A DNA stretch of 64,000 bases. Source: Piscicola geometra. Taxonomy: Eukaryota; Annelida; Clitellata; Hirudinida; Piscicolidae. The translations under genes were made by a program, and so were the position numbers. Positions 1 to 12,050 of the stretch are shown here, piece by piece; positions within the stretch are counted from its first letter, which is position 1; every line of letters begins with the position of its first letter. The stretch lies in NCBI GenBank assembly GCA_943735955.1, contig OX030964.1, positions 2,581,961-2,645,960 of the forward strand, in the 5' to 3' direction. The notes under the pieces are model-generated. The model saw nothing but the letters and a program-made list of their open reading frames with translations. It was not told the DNA's origin and searched no databases.

Positions 1-512
1 TGGACAGATAAACAAATGGACAGATAAACATATGGACAGATAAACATATGGACAGATAAACATATGGACAGATAAACATATGGACAGATAAACATATGGA
101 CAGATAAACATATGGACAGATAAACATATGGACAGATAAACATATGGACAGATAAACATATGGACAGATAAACATATGGACAGATAAACATATGGACAGA
201 TAAACATATGGACAGATAAACATATGGACAGATAAACATATGGACAGATAAACATATGGACAGATAAAACATATGGACAGATAAACATATGGACAGATAA
301 ACATATGGACAGATAAACATATGGACAGATAAACATATGGACAGATAAACATATGGACAGATAAACATATGGACAGATAAACATATGGACAGATAAACAT
401 ATGGACAGATAAACATATGGACAGATAAACATATGGACAGATAAACATATGGACAGATAAACATATGGACAGATAAACATATGGACAGATAAACATATGG
501 ACAGATAAACAT
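1..512. repeat. 16-bp satellite array inside the left end of a MULE transposon
   Basis: About 32 near-identical copies of a 16-base unit (tggacagataaacata) run from the window edge to about 512. One copy near 265-270 carries an extra A and the first copy has one difference. The same unit occurs once, in reverse complement, in the right terminal repeat of the neighbouring MULE (near 3340-3362). The array is therefore best read as an expansion of a subterminal repeat of that transposon. Its left limit lies outside the window. Confidence 0.93.
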
Positions 513-514
513 AT

Positions 515-763
515 TGGGGAGCGGAGATGGCTTAGTTGGTAGACGTCGGACTTGCAACTTAAAGGTTGCCAGTTCGAATCCTTGGAAGCAACCGTGAACT
601 ATCATATACCTAGTGTATATGATGCGGTGTTTGCGACGTATGCATCGAAAGATGTGTACGTCGTGTGGAGTGGCGCCTTGGCGCATAAGAACCATGGTTC
701 TCAGAACCATTGTAACATGGCATGCGTCTGTCAGGCTGTGAATAGTATAGAGCAAAAAAAAAT
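515..763 (+). mobile_element. tRNA-derived SINE, family 1 (copy S1)
   Basis: The head has RNA polymerase III A-box-like (tggcttagttggtaga) and B-box-like (ggttgccagttcgaatcc) sequences in tRNA order. It is followed by the family body with the hairpin atcatatac-ctagt-gtatatgat and a second dyad around 640-670, and it ends in an A-rich tail. The SINE splits the left terminal repeat of the MULE: the flanks aacatat and atatgaacagatt rejoin to match the uninterrupted right repeat. This copy is more diverged in the body than the others in the window. Confidence 0.85.
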
Positions 764-1229
764 ATGAACAGATTATCACAGCGACAGATTAACACACGAA
801 TTTTAAACACACGACATATAATCACAACAAAATATAACGTTTAAAACTTGATAAATAATTGTTTTGTAATAGATCATTACAGGTTTTTGTAAAATAGTAT
901 TTAATTTTGTATTGTTTTATTCCGATTACTTAATGATTATTTAATATATAACAATAAAGTATATCCCGAAAAACAGCTCTTACATTTAAACGAAATAAAG
1001 AAATAAAAAGTCAAATAAAGTAATGGCTTTCCTTTTACTCATTGCGATTACTTTTTATGTTCTGTGAGATTGTTATTATCGTCTGATTATCTTATTATTC
1101 GCGTCTTTGATCCTTATAAAAATTACTATAAACTGAATAAAGTAACGTTTCTGGATAGAATTATATAAAAAATTTAAATTATTTACATGTATTACAATTT
1201 ATGACATAAAAATATATTATTCATTACGA

Positions 1230-2839
1230 TATGGGGACAGAACCAGATTCTGCTACTTTTGGTGTTTCCACAAAGTAATATACAGAAATTTTGAGTATGT
1301 TAAAGTGCGTGAGAATAAGAATGGAGAAATTTATTGGCGTTGTAAAATGTATCAGAGTTACAAGTGTAATGCTCATTTGAAGACATTAGGAGATCGACTC
1401 GTCAGCAACAAAGATCAAGAACATACTCATCAAGGCAACATCTCGACATCACTCGCTCGTCTTGCTGTCGGTCAAATGAAGGAAAAGATGGGAGAAACAT
1501 CTGCAACACCGACTGCAGTTGTAGGAATAGTTTCTCGTCAACTGGACAATCATGTTCTGCAGGCGTCACCGAAACGAGCAGCCCTAGCTCGAAGTCTTCA
1601 ACGCCACAGAAAAGCTGCACTGGCAGACAACGACGACGGAGCTGTTTTGACTTCTCCTCCATCTGACACAAATTTCGACGTTTCACAACAATCAATCAAT
1701 CAAATCAATCAAATCAATTTCTATAGCGCTCTTTCCTCAAATTCAAGAGCGCTGGTAAATGAATTTGTTAAACAGATATGTCTTCAGATCCGTACGAAAA
1801 GTAAATAATGATATAGAAGTAGTTAAATAAGGAGGTGATGAGCTTCAAATAATTGGACATCTTTAAAAAAGGGTCATCTAAGTAAGGTAATAATTGTCTA
1901 ATACGTCAGTTTTCAATAGATAATAGACATAAACAGTCTAGTGTAGAAGATTCGTTCTGACAGTCTGTCCTTCATCTGCAGAGCTCATTTGCCTTGTGAA
2001 GTTTGCGGATATGATCCTGTACGACTCTGGAAGGGATGGGAACCGAGTGCTCATCTTTGGAAGCAATGATTAGCTTGATGGACTAACACGAGCAAAGTTA
2101 TGGCTAGCAGATGGAACGTTCAAGGTTGTTCCTTCCATCTTTTTCCAGCTGTACACAATCCATTTCGAACTCGTCCCTGGTAACAATCCAGTTGCAGTCT
2201 ATTGTCTGGTTCGAAATAAAGATCGACCGACGTACGACATCATCCTGCAACAACTGAAAATACTCATTCCAGCGGCCAATCCAGAACGAATTCTACTTGA
2301 TTTCGGCCTATGAAACTGACACCGTTGTTCCTGGAGCAGTCCGATGTTTACCTGCATTAGCTCTCGTTCCTGAAGATGACGTCATTGATGCTTTTGAACT
2401 ACTTGCAGATGACATTGGTGAAGTACACGAGCGAATGCCTGAGCTGTCATATTTTGAACACACTTACATACGAGGACGAAGACGGACTGGAAGACGCGTC
2501 AATTACGGACCAAGTTTATTCTCTATCCAACGTTGGAATCAACATCAAGCTGCAGCTGACGGTATTGCCCGAACAACAAACTCAGTAGAGAGATGGCACT
2601 ACGGTCTCCAGTCATTCTTCCAGTGTCATCATCCTACTCTCTGGACATTCTTGGATGGCATCTCGAAAGATATCCAGAAGCAGAAGGCGAGTTTTCTACA
2701 GGGAATATCCGGAGTCAATCAACCGCCAAGGCAGAAGTATCGTGATTTGAAGGACCGTGTAGGACGTGCAGTTAATCTTTATTTACCTGCAAACGTTCTG
2801 CAGTTTTTGCGATCAATAGCTCATCTGTCTCACCAATAG
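1230..2839 (+). pseudogene. MULE transposase with FLYWCH zinc finger, broken
   Basis: A FLYWCH-type domain reads from 1230 in the frame that continues through 1305-1680; the pieces YVKVRENKNG, YWRCKMY, C..H and HTH are visible. The transposase resumes near 1998 with the family pattern ILYDSG, LIFGS and then LADGTFKVVPS around 2105-2130, where the first acidic residue of the DDE set is expected. After a frame change the C-terminal part is open at 2297-2839, with the conserved block ending TTNSVERWHYGL (about 2575-2610). The frame changes, and the LINE insertion at about 1686-1985 removes the linker. It cannot encode an active transposase as it stands. The family assignment is from remembered FLYWCH and MULE patterns. 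Confidence 0.85.
1686..1985 (-). mobile_element. 3-prime end of an L2-like LINE, antisense, inside the MULE
   Basis: The reverse complement matches the sense copy at about 59100-59730: the block tatctgtttaacaaat, the paired agcgct motifs and a tail of attgattgattg. The tail lies at 1686-1715 in this orientation. No open frame remains. The junction on the MULE side is shared with the 59-kb copy (see findings). Confidence 0.8.
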
Positions 2840-3440
2840 ATGAAAAGTATGGTACATTATATTTTTGGTGCTTTCTTTATTCGTATTAGTATTACTTGAA
2901 TAATTAAAATGGAACTTTCGACGTTTTTGAACGAAAGTTTTTGTTTCTCTTTCAAAAGTTATAAATTAGATTTTTATATATTAAGTAACTCGAAATGATA
3001 TGTTATGGCTTATTCTTACATTGTGGTAGTTGTTATGTTTTTATTACTTTATGCATTTTTGTGTGTGAATCATTAGATATTTTAAAAGACTTTTCCTTAA
3101 TCTTTTAGTTAATTTAATTGTTTTAACACAATCGCGATAGGCCCTTTTGTAATAAAAATGTTAGACAAATTACACACTAAATAATCATACAGTAATCGGA
3201 ATAAAACACTATTTCAAAACAAAAACCTGTAATGATCTATTACAAAACAATTATTTATCAAGTTTTAAACGTTATATTTTGTTGTGATTATATGTCGTGT
3301 GTTTAAAGTTCGTGTGTTAATCTGTCGCTGTGATTATCTGTCCATATGTTTATCTGTCGTGTGATTATCTGTCTCTGTGTTTATCTGACGTGTGATTAAG
3401 TGTTGCGTGATTATCTGTCGTGTGTTTAAATGTCATGTAA

Positions 3441-4332
3441 CCCCCACGACCAATGATAAATCAGCACGTTTTCAGCATTATATATTTCATTTACAATGGT
3501 GTCGTCTTATTATCCTCTATTACCGCTTTTAACTATAGTTTAAAATATGGAAAATAATTGAGTTGGAGTTAGGCTACGGTTATTTGGTCCCTTTCCAGAA
3601 GCGCAGTACCATCAGTGGATGTGGTCGGAGTTACATAGCACAATGTGGTATGTTATTTATTAATAGCTTAATGGGTGGAGCCTAGTTGATAAATGCGCGA
3701 GAGACAATATTATTGTGACATCACGATCAGCTGTGCAAATAGATAGCTGGCTAAAAAATCAATTTTAAAAATGTATAAACACATACACAAGTGCGTAAAC
3801 ACGTGAGTTTGTAAGCAAACACATCATGCATATAAGTTGTAGTGTAATTGGGCACACAAAAAGATTTGGGAATACAATTAATATTAAATTCTTCAGGTTC
3901 CCAAAATTAAATAACTGTCTGCAAAAGTGAAACGAATCTCATTGAGCAATAGGACTAGGTATGGTGGGCTAGAAAACCTTGTTATCAACTTAAAAAAGTG
4001 CCCAAGCAGTTTCTTCACCACAGCCACCAATGAAAACAACTGGCAACCTTGGCCACCCAGAACCCACATAGAAAAATCGAAAGTGAGCAACTACGTGCTG
4101 CCAACGTCATCGATGTCAACACTTTCTTCACAGCCACAACGCCTTCTGAGGCAGTGCTTATCGAGACAGACCTTTCCAGCATGGTGACAAGCAGTAGTTG
4201 ATGCATGGAGGGTCCAGGGGAAAGGGCACACTATTTTTTAGTACTAGTAGAAAGCGGCAAAATTAAATATTTTCTACCTAATTTTACGTTAAATAAAACG
4301 CTATGCATAAAAATTGTTGATTTAAAACATAA
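3441..4332. other. AT-rich intergenic DNA, nothing recognised
   Basis: Only short open frames occur on either strand, with no family motif, repeat or RNA gene that I can support. The frames at 3893-4206 overlap each other on both strands and show no domain pattern. Confidence 0.6.
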
Positions 4333-4470
4333 GAGCGGTGGATTAGCTTAGCGGTGAAATGCTTGGCATTCGACCTACTAGCGTGGGTTCGATTCCTACC
4401 GTCGCTTAAGTGCGTCAATGCTCCAGAGGAGCCCTGCACTTTGTGGAGAAAAGAAGATCTAAAATAAAAA
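4333..4470 (+). mobile_element. tRNA-like SINE head, second family
   Basis: A tRNA-like fold can be drawn: acceptor stem AGCGGTG with CGTCGCT, a D arm, an anticodon arm with four of five pairs (loop TTCGACC, nominal anticodon CGA) and a T arm gtggg-ttcgatt-cctac. It is directly followed by a non-tRNA body (gtgcgtcaatgctccagaggag) that recurs, without a head, near 7340. That pairing with a repeated body argues for a SINE rather than a working tRNA gene; a tRNA-Ser origin is possible but lacks the long variable arm. Confidence 0.6.
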
Positions 4471-5084
4471 TATTTTTTTTAGGATTCTTTATACTAAATT
4501 GTTTGGCTGCGTCGTCATATTTACGTCAGTGGTCTTATGCACGGCCATGAGACACAGAGCATAGAGTCACTTTTGCACAATAGTTTAACGATGTCTTGTA
4601 TTAAAATTCCTTGGAACAGAAATGACTTTTTTGCATTCCTTGCTAGAAAGCGGAAAAGAATCGACAATTAACAATCATGTAAACGTTTGGGAATATATGT
4701 CTAATGCGTGCTTTCATCATGGCAAGCAAAGCTGAAGGCTAGTTTCACTACACTTACACCTTCAGCATTCAATATGTGGGCAAAAAAGAAACAAATACGT
4801 TGAATTAAAATAAAGAGATTATCAATCTGAAATTATATATGTACATATATGTAATGAATTTATTAAAAATATTATCTACATTAGTGTGCTTTGAAAAGGT
4901 ACATAAATCGCTGGATTTAATATCTTACCATCTGTTTCAAAGCACAAAAACGACGTTAAAAATTGTGAATATGGCTAAAATCAATACTTGATGGATAATA
5001 AAATTATTATTTAATGGTTTTAATTTGAAATCTTTAATTAGCAGCTGAATCTCGGACTTAATTGACTTTTTATTGAAATGTTTC
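4471..5084. other. AT-rich intergenic DNA, nothing recognised
   Basis: No open frame of note, no repeat unit and no family motif seen. Confidence 0.5.
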
Positions 5085-5089
5085 GTCTC

Positions 5090-7134
5090 TCATTCACTCA
5101 CTCACTCACTCACTCACTCACTCACTCACTCACTCACTCACTCACTCACTCACTCACTCACTCACTCACTCACTCACTCAACTCACTCACTCACTCACTC
5201 ACTCACATCACTCACTCACTCACTCACTCACTCACTCACTCACTCACTCACTCACTCACTCACTCACTCACTCACTCACTCACTCACTCACTCACTCACT
5301 CACTCACTCACTCACTCACTCACTCACTCACTCACTCACTCACTCACTCACTCACTCACTCACTCACTCACTCACTCACTCACTCACTCACTCACTCACT
5401 CACTCACTCACTCACTCACTCACTCACTCACTCACTCACTCACTCACTCACTCACTCACTCACTCACTCACTCACTCACTCACTCACTCACTCACTCACT
5501 CACTCACTCACTCACTCACTCACACCTCACTCACTCACTCACTCACTCACTCACTTACTCACTCACTCACTCACTCACTCACTCACTCACTCACTCACTC
5601 ACTCACTCACTCACTCACTCACTCACTCACTCACTCACTCACTCACTCACTCACTCACTCACTCACTCACTCACTCACCTCACTCACTCACTCACTCACT
5701 CACTCACTCACTCACTCACATCACTCACTCACTCACTCACTCACTCACTCACTCACTCACTCACACTCACTCACTCACTCACTCACTCACTCACTCACTC
5801 ACTCACTCACACTCACTCACTCACTCACTCACTCACTCACTCACTCACTCACTCACTCACTCACTCACTCACTCACTCACTCTCATCACTCACTCACTCA
5901 CTCACTCACTCACTCACTCACTCACTCACATCACTCACTCACTCACTCACTCACTCACTCACTCACTCACTCACTCACTCACTCACTCACTCACTCACTC
6001 ACTCACTCACTCACTCACTCACTCACTCACTCACTCACTCACTCACTCACTCACTCACTCACTCACTCACTCACTCACTCACTCACTCACTCACTCACTC
6101 ACTCACTCACTCACTCACCTCACTCACTCACTCACTCACTCACTCACTCACTCACTCACTCACTCACTCACTCACTCACTCACTCACTCACTCACTCACT
6201 CACTCACTCACTCACTCACTCACTCACTCACTCACTCACTCACTCACTCACTCACTCACTCACTCACTCACTCACTCACTCACTCACTCACTCACTCACT
6301 CACTCACTCACTCACTCACTCACTCACTCACTCACTCACTCACTCACTCACTCACTCACTCACTCACTCACTCACTCACTCACTCACTCACTCACTCACT
6401 CACTCACTCACTCACTCACTCACTCACTCACTCACTCACTCACTCACTCACTCACTCACTCACTCACTCACTCACTCACTCACTCACTCACTCACTCACT
6501 CACTCACTCACTCACTCACTCACTCACTCACTCACTCACTCACTCACTCACTCACTCACTCACTCACTCACTCACTCACTCACTCACTCACTCACTCACT
6601 CACTCACTCACTCACTCACTCACTCACTCACTCACTCACTCACTCACTCACTCACTCACTCACTCACTCACTCACTCACTCACTCACTCACTCACTCACT
6701 CACTCACTCACTCACTCACTCACTCACTCACTCACTCACTCACTCACTCACTCACTCACTCACTCACTCACTCACTCACTCACTCACTCACTCACTCACT
6801 CACTCACTCACTCACTCACTCACTCACTCACTCACTCACTCACTCACTCACTCACTCACTCACTCACTCACTCACTCACTCACTCACTCACTCACTCACT
6901 CACTCACTCACTCACTCACTCACTCACTCACTCACTCACTCACTCACTCACTCACTCACTCACTCACTCACTCACTCACTCACTCACTCACTCACTCACT
7001 CACTCACTCACTCACTCACTCACTCACTCACTCACTCACTCACTCACTCACTCACTCACTCACTCACTCACTCACTCACTCACTCACTCACTCACTCACT
7101 CACTCACTCACTCACTCACTCACTCACTCACTCA
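5090..7134. repeat. (CTCA)n tetranucleotide microsatellite, about 2 kb
   Basis: The four-base unit repeats for about 2,045 bases. The first kilobase carries about ten small interruptions (for example near 5180, 5205, 5523, 5552, 5678, 5720, 5763, 5881, 5930 and 6118). From about 6120 to 7133 it is perfect. Long reading frames of Thr-His-Ser-Leu through it are artefacts of the period. Confidence 0.98.
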
Positions 7135-7334
7135 TAAAAAAAAACACTTTAAACTAAAATTTCAATAGAAAATGCAAAGCATGAATATCTCGAAAAGGAA
7201 AAAAACATGATCGATAACTAAGAGAAAAATTGAATAAAAAAGACACTTTCAAGACTGGCTTAGTCGCTCTACAATGAACCTTTGTTTATATATTTGCATC
7301 TGTTTTATATTTTGTTGTTGTTTCTCCAACAATT

Positions 7335-7830
7335 TTGTCGATGTGCATTGATGCTGCAGAGGAGTTCTCCACAGGTTGGGGAAGAAGAAGGAAAGCACTG
7401 AGATATGGCGGTGAAAAGACATTTATAGAATAAACGGACTTGGGTGAAATATTTTGAAATTATAATTTTAAATAATAATTAATTATTCTTGTTTAGCAAG
7501 ACATTTTGATTTTTGGTTGTTTTTCAGTCTGTTGCGGGAGGGTCATGGCATCCCATGTGAACTGGTGAAAGAGAAGGGAAACCAGCCACAACAAAAACAC
7601 CAGTTCCAAGAAGAATAAAAAAGATGATGATGATGCTTTTGTCAAGATGATGTGAAGATGATGGTGCTTGTAGAAGAAATTATTGTTCTGTGGTATCATG
7701 TAATATATTGGTGATATTAGGGTTACGTGATGATAGTGTTGCTGTATTGGTTATGATAGTGATGCTGTGGCAATGATGATGATGATGATGATGAGGGTGG
7801 GTGAAGTTGAATGTGAGGGGTAGTTAAAAA
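7335..7830 (+). repeat. SINE family 2 body fragment and GAT-rich simple sequence
   Basis: Bases near 7340-7395 (gtgcattgatgctgcagagg and an AGAAG-rich tail) resemble the body that follows the tRNA-like head at 4333. The head is missing. Downstream, 7620-7800 is rich in GAT repeats, including a clean run near 7772-7793. No gene is seen between 7140 and 8050. Confidence 0.45.
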
Positions 7831-8056
7831 AGTTATTAAAGTTATCTTATTTTTATTTAAATTTGTATATTTATTCTATAGTAGGTTTAAAAAGATATTA
7901 TTTAAAAAAATTATTAAAGAGAGATTTTAAATTGTTACAAAAATGCTATTAAACACATTTCATTGATTAATGGAAACCTCCTACATGAATAAAATAAAAT
8001 AAATCAATAATGCGTATTTATAATGCACTATAAAGACTACAACTACTACTACTATA

Positions 8057-8197
8057 ATGCGCCAAGGCATGCAACTGAGACGCATCATATACACTAAGTA
8101 TATGATAGCTCACGGTTGGTTGAACAAGGATTTGAACTGGCGACCTTTAAGTTGCAGGTCCAACGACTTTACCATCTAAGCCAACCCGCTCGCCAAA
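8057..8197 (-). mobile_element. tRNA-derived SINE, family 1, truncated (S2)
   Basis: In reverse complement it reads the tRNA-like head (cgagcgggttggcttagatgg, B box with ttcaaatcc) and the first body hairpin, then stops shortly after gatgcg. The tail part of the family consensus is absent or diverged. Confidence 0.85.
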
Positions 8198-8698
8198 GCG
8201 TCAGGCTTCAAATATTTTTTTAGTGTTTGACGAAAACTTGTCTACGTTTAGAATAGAAATCCGACTATCGGAAAATACCAGATTGTTCGGACACTCATAA
8301 TGTCCAGAAAGCATTATTTTCATAAAATAATTTTTGGGCCCTTAGTTCGGACATACATTTTAAAAACAAGAATGTCTATAGTGGTAATTATGGAACAAAA
8401 TAATACAACTCGTAAGTGAATTTGAATAATATTATGACTAATTTAATATAGCTAAGAATATAAAGAATAAAGGACAGAAAATATCAATATTGATCAGTTT
8501 AGAATTTTTTTGAATTAGTTTTAAAATACTTCTATTTTTGGACATTAAAAAAATACATTTAAAAGAGTGTTATTTTGTAAAGGTATATATTTTTATGGTC
8601 TATTTTGCGCCTAAGTGATAGAAAGTCAGCAATACATTATCACTCACTTGTCAACAAATTTAATTGAGCGATTACATGCATTGCTTAAAAAATGCACC

Positions 8699-8767
8699 AA
8701 AAAAAGTATACTTTGATCAGTTTTCAATTAAGCCTTAATTGAAAACTGATCAAAGTATACTTTTTTG
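8699..8767. repeat. Perfect palindrome with 32-33 base arms
   Basis: The arm aaagtatactttgatcag-ttttcaattaag is followed after a single base by its exact reverse complement. The arms run about 8700-8732 and 8734-8766. Outside them, atgcattgc (near 8676) and gcaatgcat (near 8813) form a further imperfect inverted pair. It could be fused ends of a small foldback transposon. Nearby, ccagattgttcggaca (about 8278) recurs at 26435 and 45590 in the opposite sense, which suggests transposon-end debris in this interval. Confidence 0.9.
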
Positions 8768-8819
8768 GGGCAAACATTTTAGTTCACTATTTCAATTCGA
8801 TCTTGCAATGCATTTTTTG

Positions 8820-10237
8820 TGTGTAATTTTTTAAAGTGCAATTATTTTTAGTAAAATTTCTAAAATCTGATTTGTTATTACAATTTTTTCATGCGATTTT
8901 GTCCATACACCGAAATGAAAGTATCACACTGTTCTGCCCTTTTCAATATTTTGCATTCAAATAAAAACCAAAAAATTTATTTAACATATTTTTATTCGTT
9001 TTTCATTTATAACCGATGATTCATAAAGCTATTGCAAGAATCGATTGAAGAGAAATCGAATAGAAAGTGTGGCGTTCCCCCAAGGTCCTCTCAAGCCTCT
9101 CCTATCAGCGCCAACAGGATCTTCTTGTAGTCTCCAGAGGTTTCACTCTGCGTTGGAGGTTCCAATGAAATTCACCGAATCAAATTACTTTCAGTCACTT
9201 CGACTGCATGCTGGCTGTCGACTCATCTACATCTACGTTTACATCTACTTCTAATTAACAACCCCAATCGACTTATGCTAATGAGCAAAAGTGAAGTTTT
9301 ACAGTAAAATTATAGAAAAGTCTTAAAATTTAAATTATGCGTTATTCTATCGAAATAAAAAAACAAGTGCATGAAAGACAATTTCATAATCTTTTAAATG
9401 AGTTTTTATAAACAAATTATATATTATGTAAGCTTTCAAATAAAAGGATTTTAATCAAAATATCCCTTGAATCTAGCGTAACAGTAAAAAGCTATAATTT
9501 AAGGACTGCTACTTTTTATACGTACATATTCATTTCTTAATGCGCTAACCAACAATTTACGTATAATATTGAATTATACATAATTAGATTCGTCTTTAAA
9601 TAATCTATCATTATATTTTTCTTAAGTTGAATAAATATTAAGTGAGAAGCCAGAAAACTCGAGGCAAAGCTTTAAATTAAGTATTTCGGGAATCAAAAAA
9701 GATAGTTTTTACTTAAGAAAGTTATTGAAAAAGTATAAGTTATACTCAATAAAGTTCTGTAAAAAAAGTTGTGAAAAAACATTTTTTAACTATACGAAAT
9801 AGATTTTAAAGTGTACATGCTTTCGAACTTAACACAAAAGTTATTAAGTTAAAATAGGTATAACTTTTTTTTCAAACAAACAAATTACAATTTGGTTAAC
9901 GTATTTAAAATCAGTAAATCAAAATCTACAATTTGAGTGTTTCAATTTTAAAAAAGTATATAATAATTAATAAGAATAAACTACTGTAAAGGTTGATTTC
10001 TCCCGTAAGTGAAGCCTTTAAAATGTTAATAACTTTGTCATTTTGAAAGATATTATTCTTTTAACTTTTAATTCTGATTCCTTGTATCAAATTAAATAAA
10101 ACTAGTGATTTTCAACAATATAAGAAGAAAAAACAAAAGTTATGACAAAAAAACAATATTTTTGTTTTGTGAGGGGGCCGTGAATTGCTAATATATTATG
10201 ACGTAAAAACGGTACAAAAAATGTGTTCTTTTTAAAT
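8820..10237. other. AT-rich intergenic DNA with first copy of a 95-base repeat
   Basis: About 9850-9945 and 10241-10340 are near-identical direct copies (both contain atttggttaacgtatttaaa followed by atcagtaaatcaaaatctac). The family is not known to me. The short open frame at 9045-9254 has no domain pattern. Nothing else is supported between 8820 and 10240. Confidence 0.6.
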
Positions 10238-10851
10238 TTTAAAATAGGTATCACTTTTTTTTAAACAATCAAATTAAAATTTGGTTAACGTATTTAAAAT
10301 CAGTAAATCAAAATCTACAATTTGAGCGTTTCAATTTAAAAAAATGAAATAGTTTTAAAAATCAATTGGGGTTGCTAATCTAATACACCTACAGAATACA
10401 TCGCTGTAATCAATTTAGAATATTACGCGATGGAGACTAAAATAACTAATTTCATTTTAAAATATTACTAAAATATAGCGCAAAGCAAGCAACTAAGCAC
10501 CTTGATCCACTCGGCTAGAGACTTTTTCAAACCATTTTTTAATTATTTTCTTCACTTAGACTAACCTCTTCATTGCCTTTTAAACAATGATCTCTACCAC
10601 CCACTTCCATCCCCCTCTCTACCATCTTATCAAACCTCCACACCACCACCCTCTTCTTCACTATTCTCCCTCCACAACCACCTCCCTTCTTCCACCCCCT
10701 TCCATAACCACCCTTCACTCTTCATTCCCTCTCCTCTCACCTGGCCATACAGCGTCTTGAACGTCTGAACGACTTGCACCCTCTGACCACTGCTTCGGTA
10801 GGCAAGGACGCTTGTGATGGCGTCTCCATTGGTGCATTCAAAGCAAACTTA
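10238..10851. other. Second 95-base repeat copy, pyrimidine-rich tract and a possible unassigned exon
   Basis: The second repeat copy lies at about 10241-10340. About 10555-10740 is strongly biased to C and T on this strand. About 10740-10850 has more balanced composition and reads openly (LAIQRLERLNDL... in one frame), but it matches nothing in copies B or C. It sits just outside the point where homology to the receptor genes begins (about 10852). Confidence 0.35.
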
Positions 10852-11924
10852 GGTATCTTACTCACACAGATTGCAGCATTGACAACGGTGGATGCAAGGA
10901 AAACAAATGCAGCTCTTTCAGCCTAGGGCCTGTAAGCTTGAGTGAGTGCATCTGTCCAAAAGGCTACCAAAAAAATATTACAATGACGATATCTGCACAG
11001 GTTATTTAAAAAAATTTTTAAATAAAAACTTTAAACTTTAGTAATGAGTTGAATATAAAATAAACTCATAATTGCATAATTTTTTATTCAAATCAATCTT
11101 TATATTTTTGTTATTAAATGGAAAAAAAATTAAATAATCAGAAAATGAATTACTTATTGACTTGGAGCTCTTCAAAATGCCTTTAGACCTGTTCCTACAA
11201 TGAACACTGCAGATACGAATGAATGTGAGATTGGCAAGCCTTGTGATACTGACACTTCCACGTGCCTCAACACCCTGAGATCCTACGAGTGCCTCTGTCG
11301 TCCTGGCTTCACGAAGAATACTTCAGGAAAGTGTGAAGGTGGTCTTTCTTTTTTACTCCTTTCAAGGCAATTCTCGTCATTTGAAAAAACTACATTGGCA
11401 TAGGTAATAAAAGTCAATAATAAAAAAGTGGTCATGAAACAAGGAATCTTTAATTAGCATTAAAACTTGAATTTGTTCAATAATTAAAATATATTTTTTT
11501 TATAAGCAACAGACAACCAAATAGTTCAATACATTCTAAACACAACGAAAAAAACCTATACAAAATAGAACGATACACGAATTAATCTCTTATTAGTAAG
11601 TTGTTCAGTCCTTTTTCCTATTTTTCTCGTAAATAAACCAAACATAAACTCTCCTCCAAAGACGTGGACGAATGCTCCAACAAGAGTCACAACTGCACCA
11701 TTGAACACTACGTCTGTTCCAACATTCCAGGCTCATACGAATGCGTGTGTCTTGCAGGATTCAAAGAAACACTGGGCGTTTGCGAAAGTTTGTACCACTC
11801 TGCGTGACTCAGTTTTTCTTTTTCAAATATTTCTGTTTTTTTTCACAACATAGTAGTGTATTCTTGAAGCTGTGGGAATGTCTTTCAATTTAATTGTCAT
11901 TCCCATTTAACTTTGCTTCTTAAC

Positions 11925-12050
11925 TTCTCTAAAAATATCGTTTTAAATTATATATACTTCTCTAATAATATCGTTTTAAATTATATATACTTCTCTAATA
12001 ATATCGTTTTAAATTATATATACTTCTCTAATAATATCGTTTTAAATTTT
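11925..12050. repeat. Four-copy tandem repeat in an intron of copy A
   Basis: A unit of about 35 bases (ttctctaataatatcg followed by ttttaaattatatatac) occurs about four times. The equivalent introns of copies B and C have a single unit, so the expansion happened after duplication. Confidence 0.85.

Larger units (their letters stand above)
765..3440 (+). mobile_element. MULE (Mutator-like) DNA transposon, decayed, with long inverted repeats
   Basis: About 765-930 is an inverted copy of about 3190-3351. The two arms match closely over roughly 160 bases, including the inner edge at ccgattact / agtaatcgg. The right arm continues to about 3440 as degenerate 15-16 base subrepeats of the type tgtgattatctgtcg. 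The matching left arm is the satellite array at 1-512. Between the arms lie a FLYWCH zinc-finger segment and a MULE transposase, both typical of this class. The element is interrupted by SINE S1 and by the antisense 3-prime end of an L2-like LINE. The outer left end and the target duplication are outside the window. Confidence 0.88.

Noticed and set aside
1..512. CRISPR-like array
   Set aside because: The repeats are contiguous 16-base units with no spacers, in animal DNA.
4333..4410. Functional tRNA-Ser gene
   Set aside because: One anticodon-stem pair fails, the long variable arm of tRNA-Ser is missing and the downstream body recurs elsewhere, which points to a SINE.
5073..7168. Two reading frames of about 695 residues of Thr-His-Ser-Leu
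   Set aside because: They are translations of the (CTCA)n tract. A four-base period gives open frames automatically, and there is no non-repeat coding sequence around them.
9045..9254. Small protein-coding gene
   Set aside because: There is no family motif, no conservation in the duplicated regions and no clear splice or promoter context.
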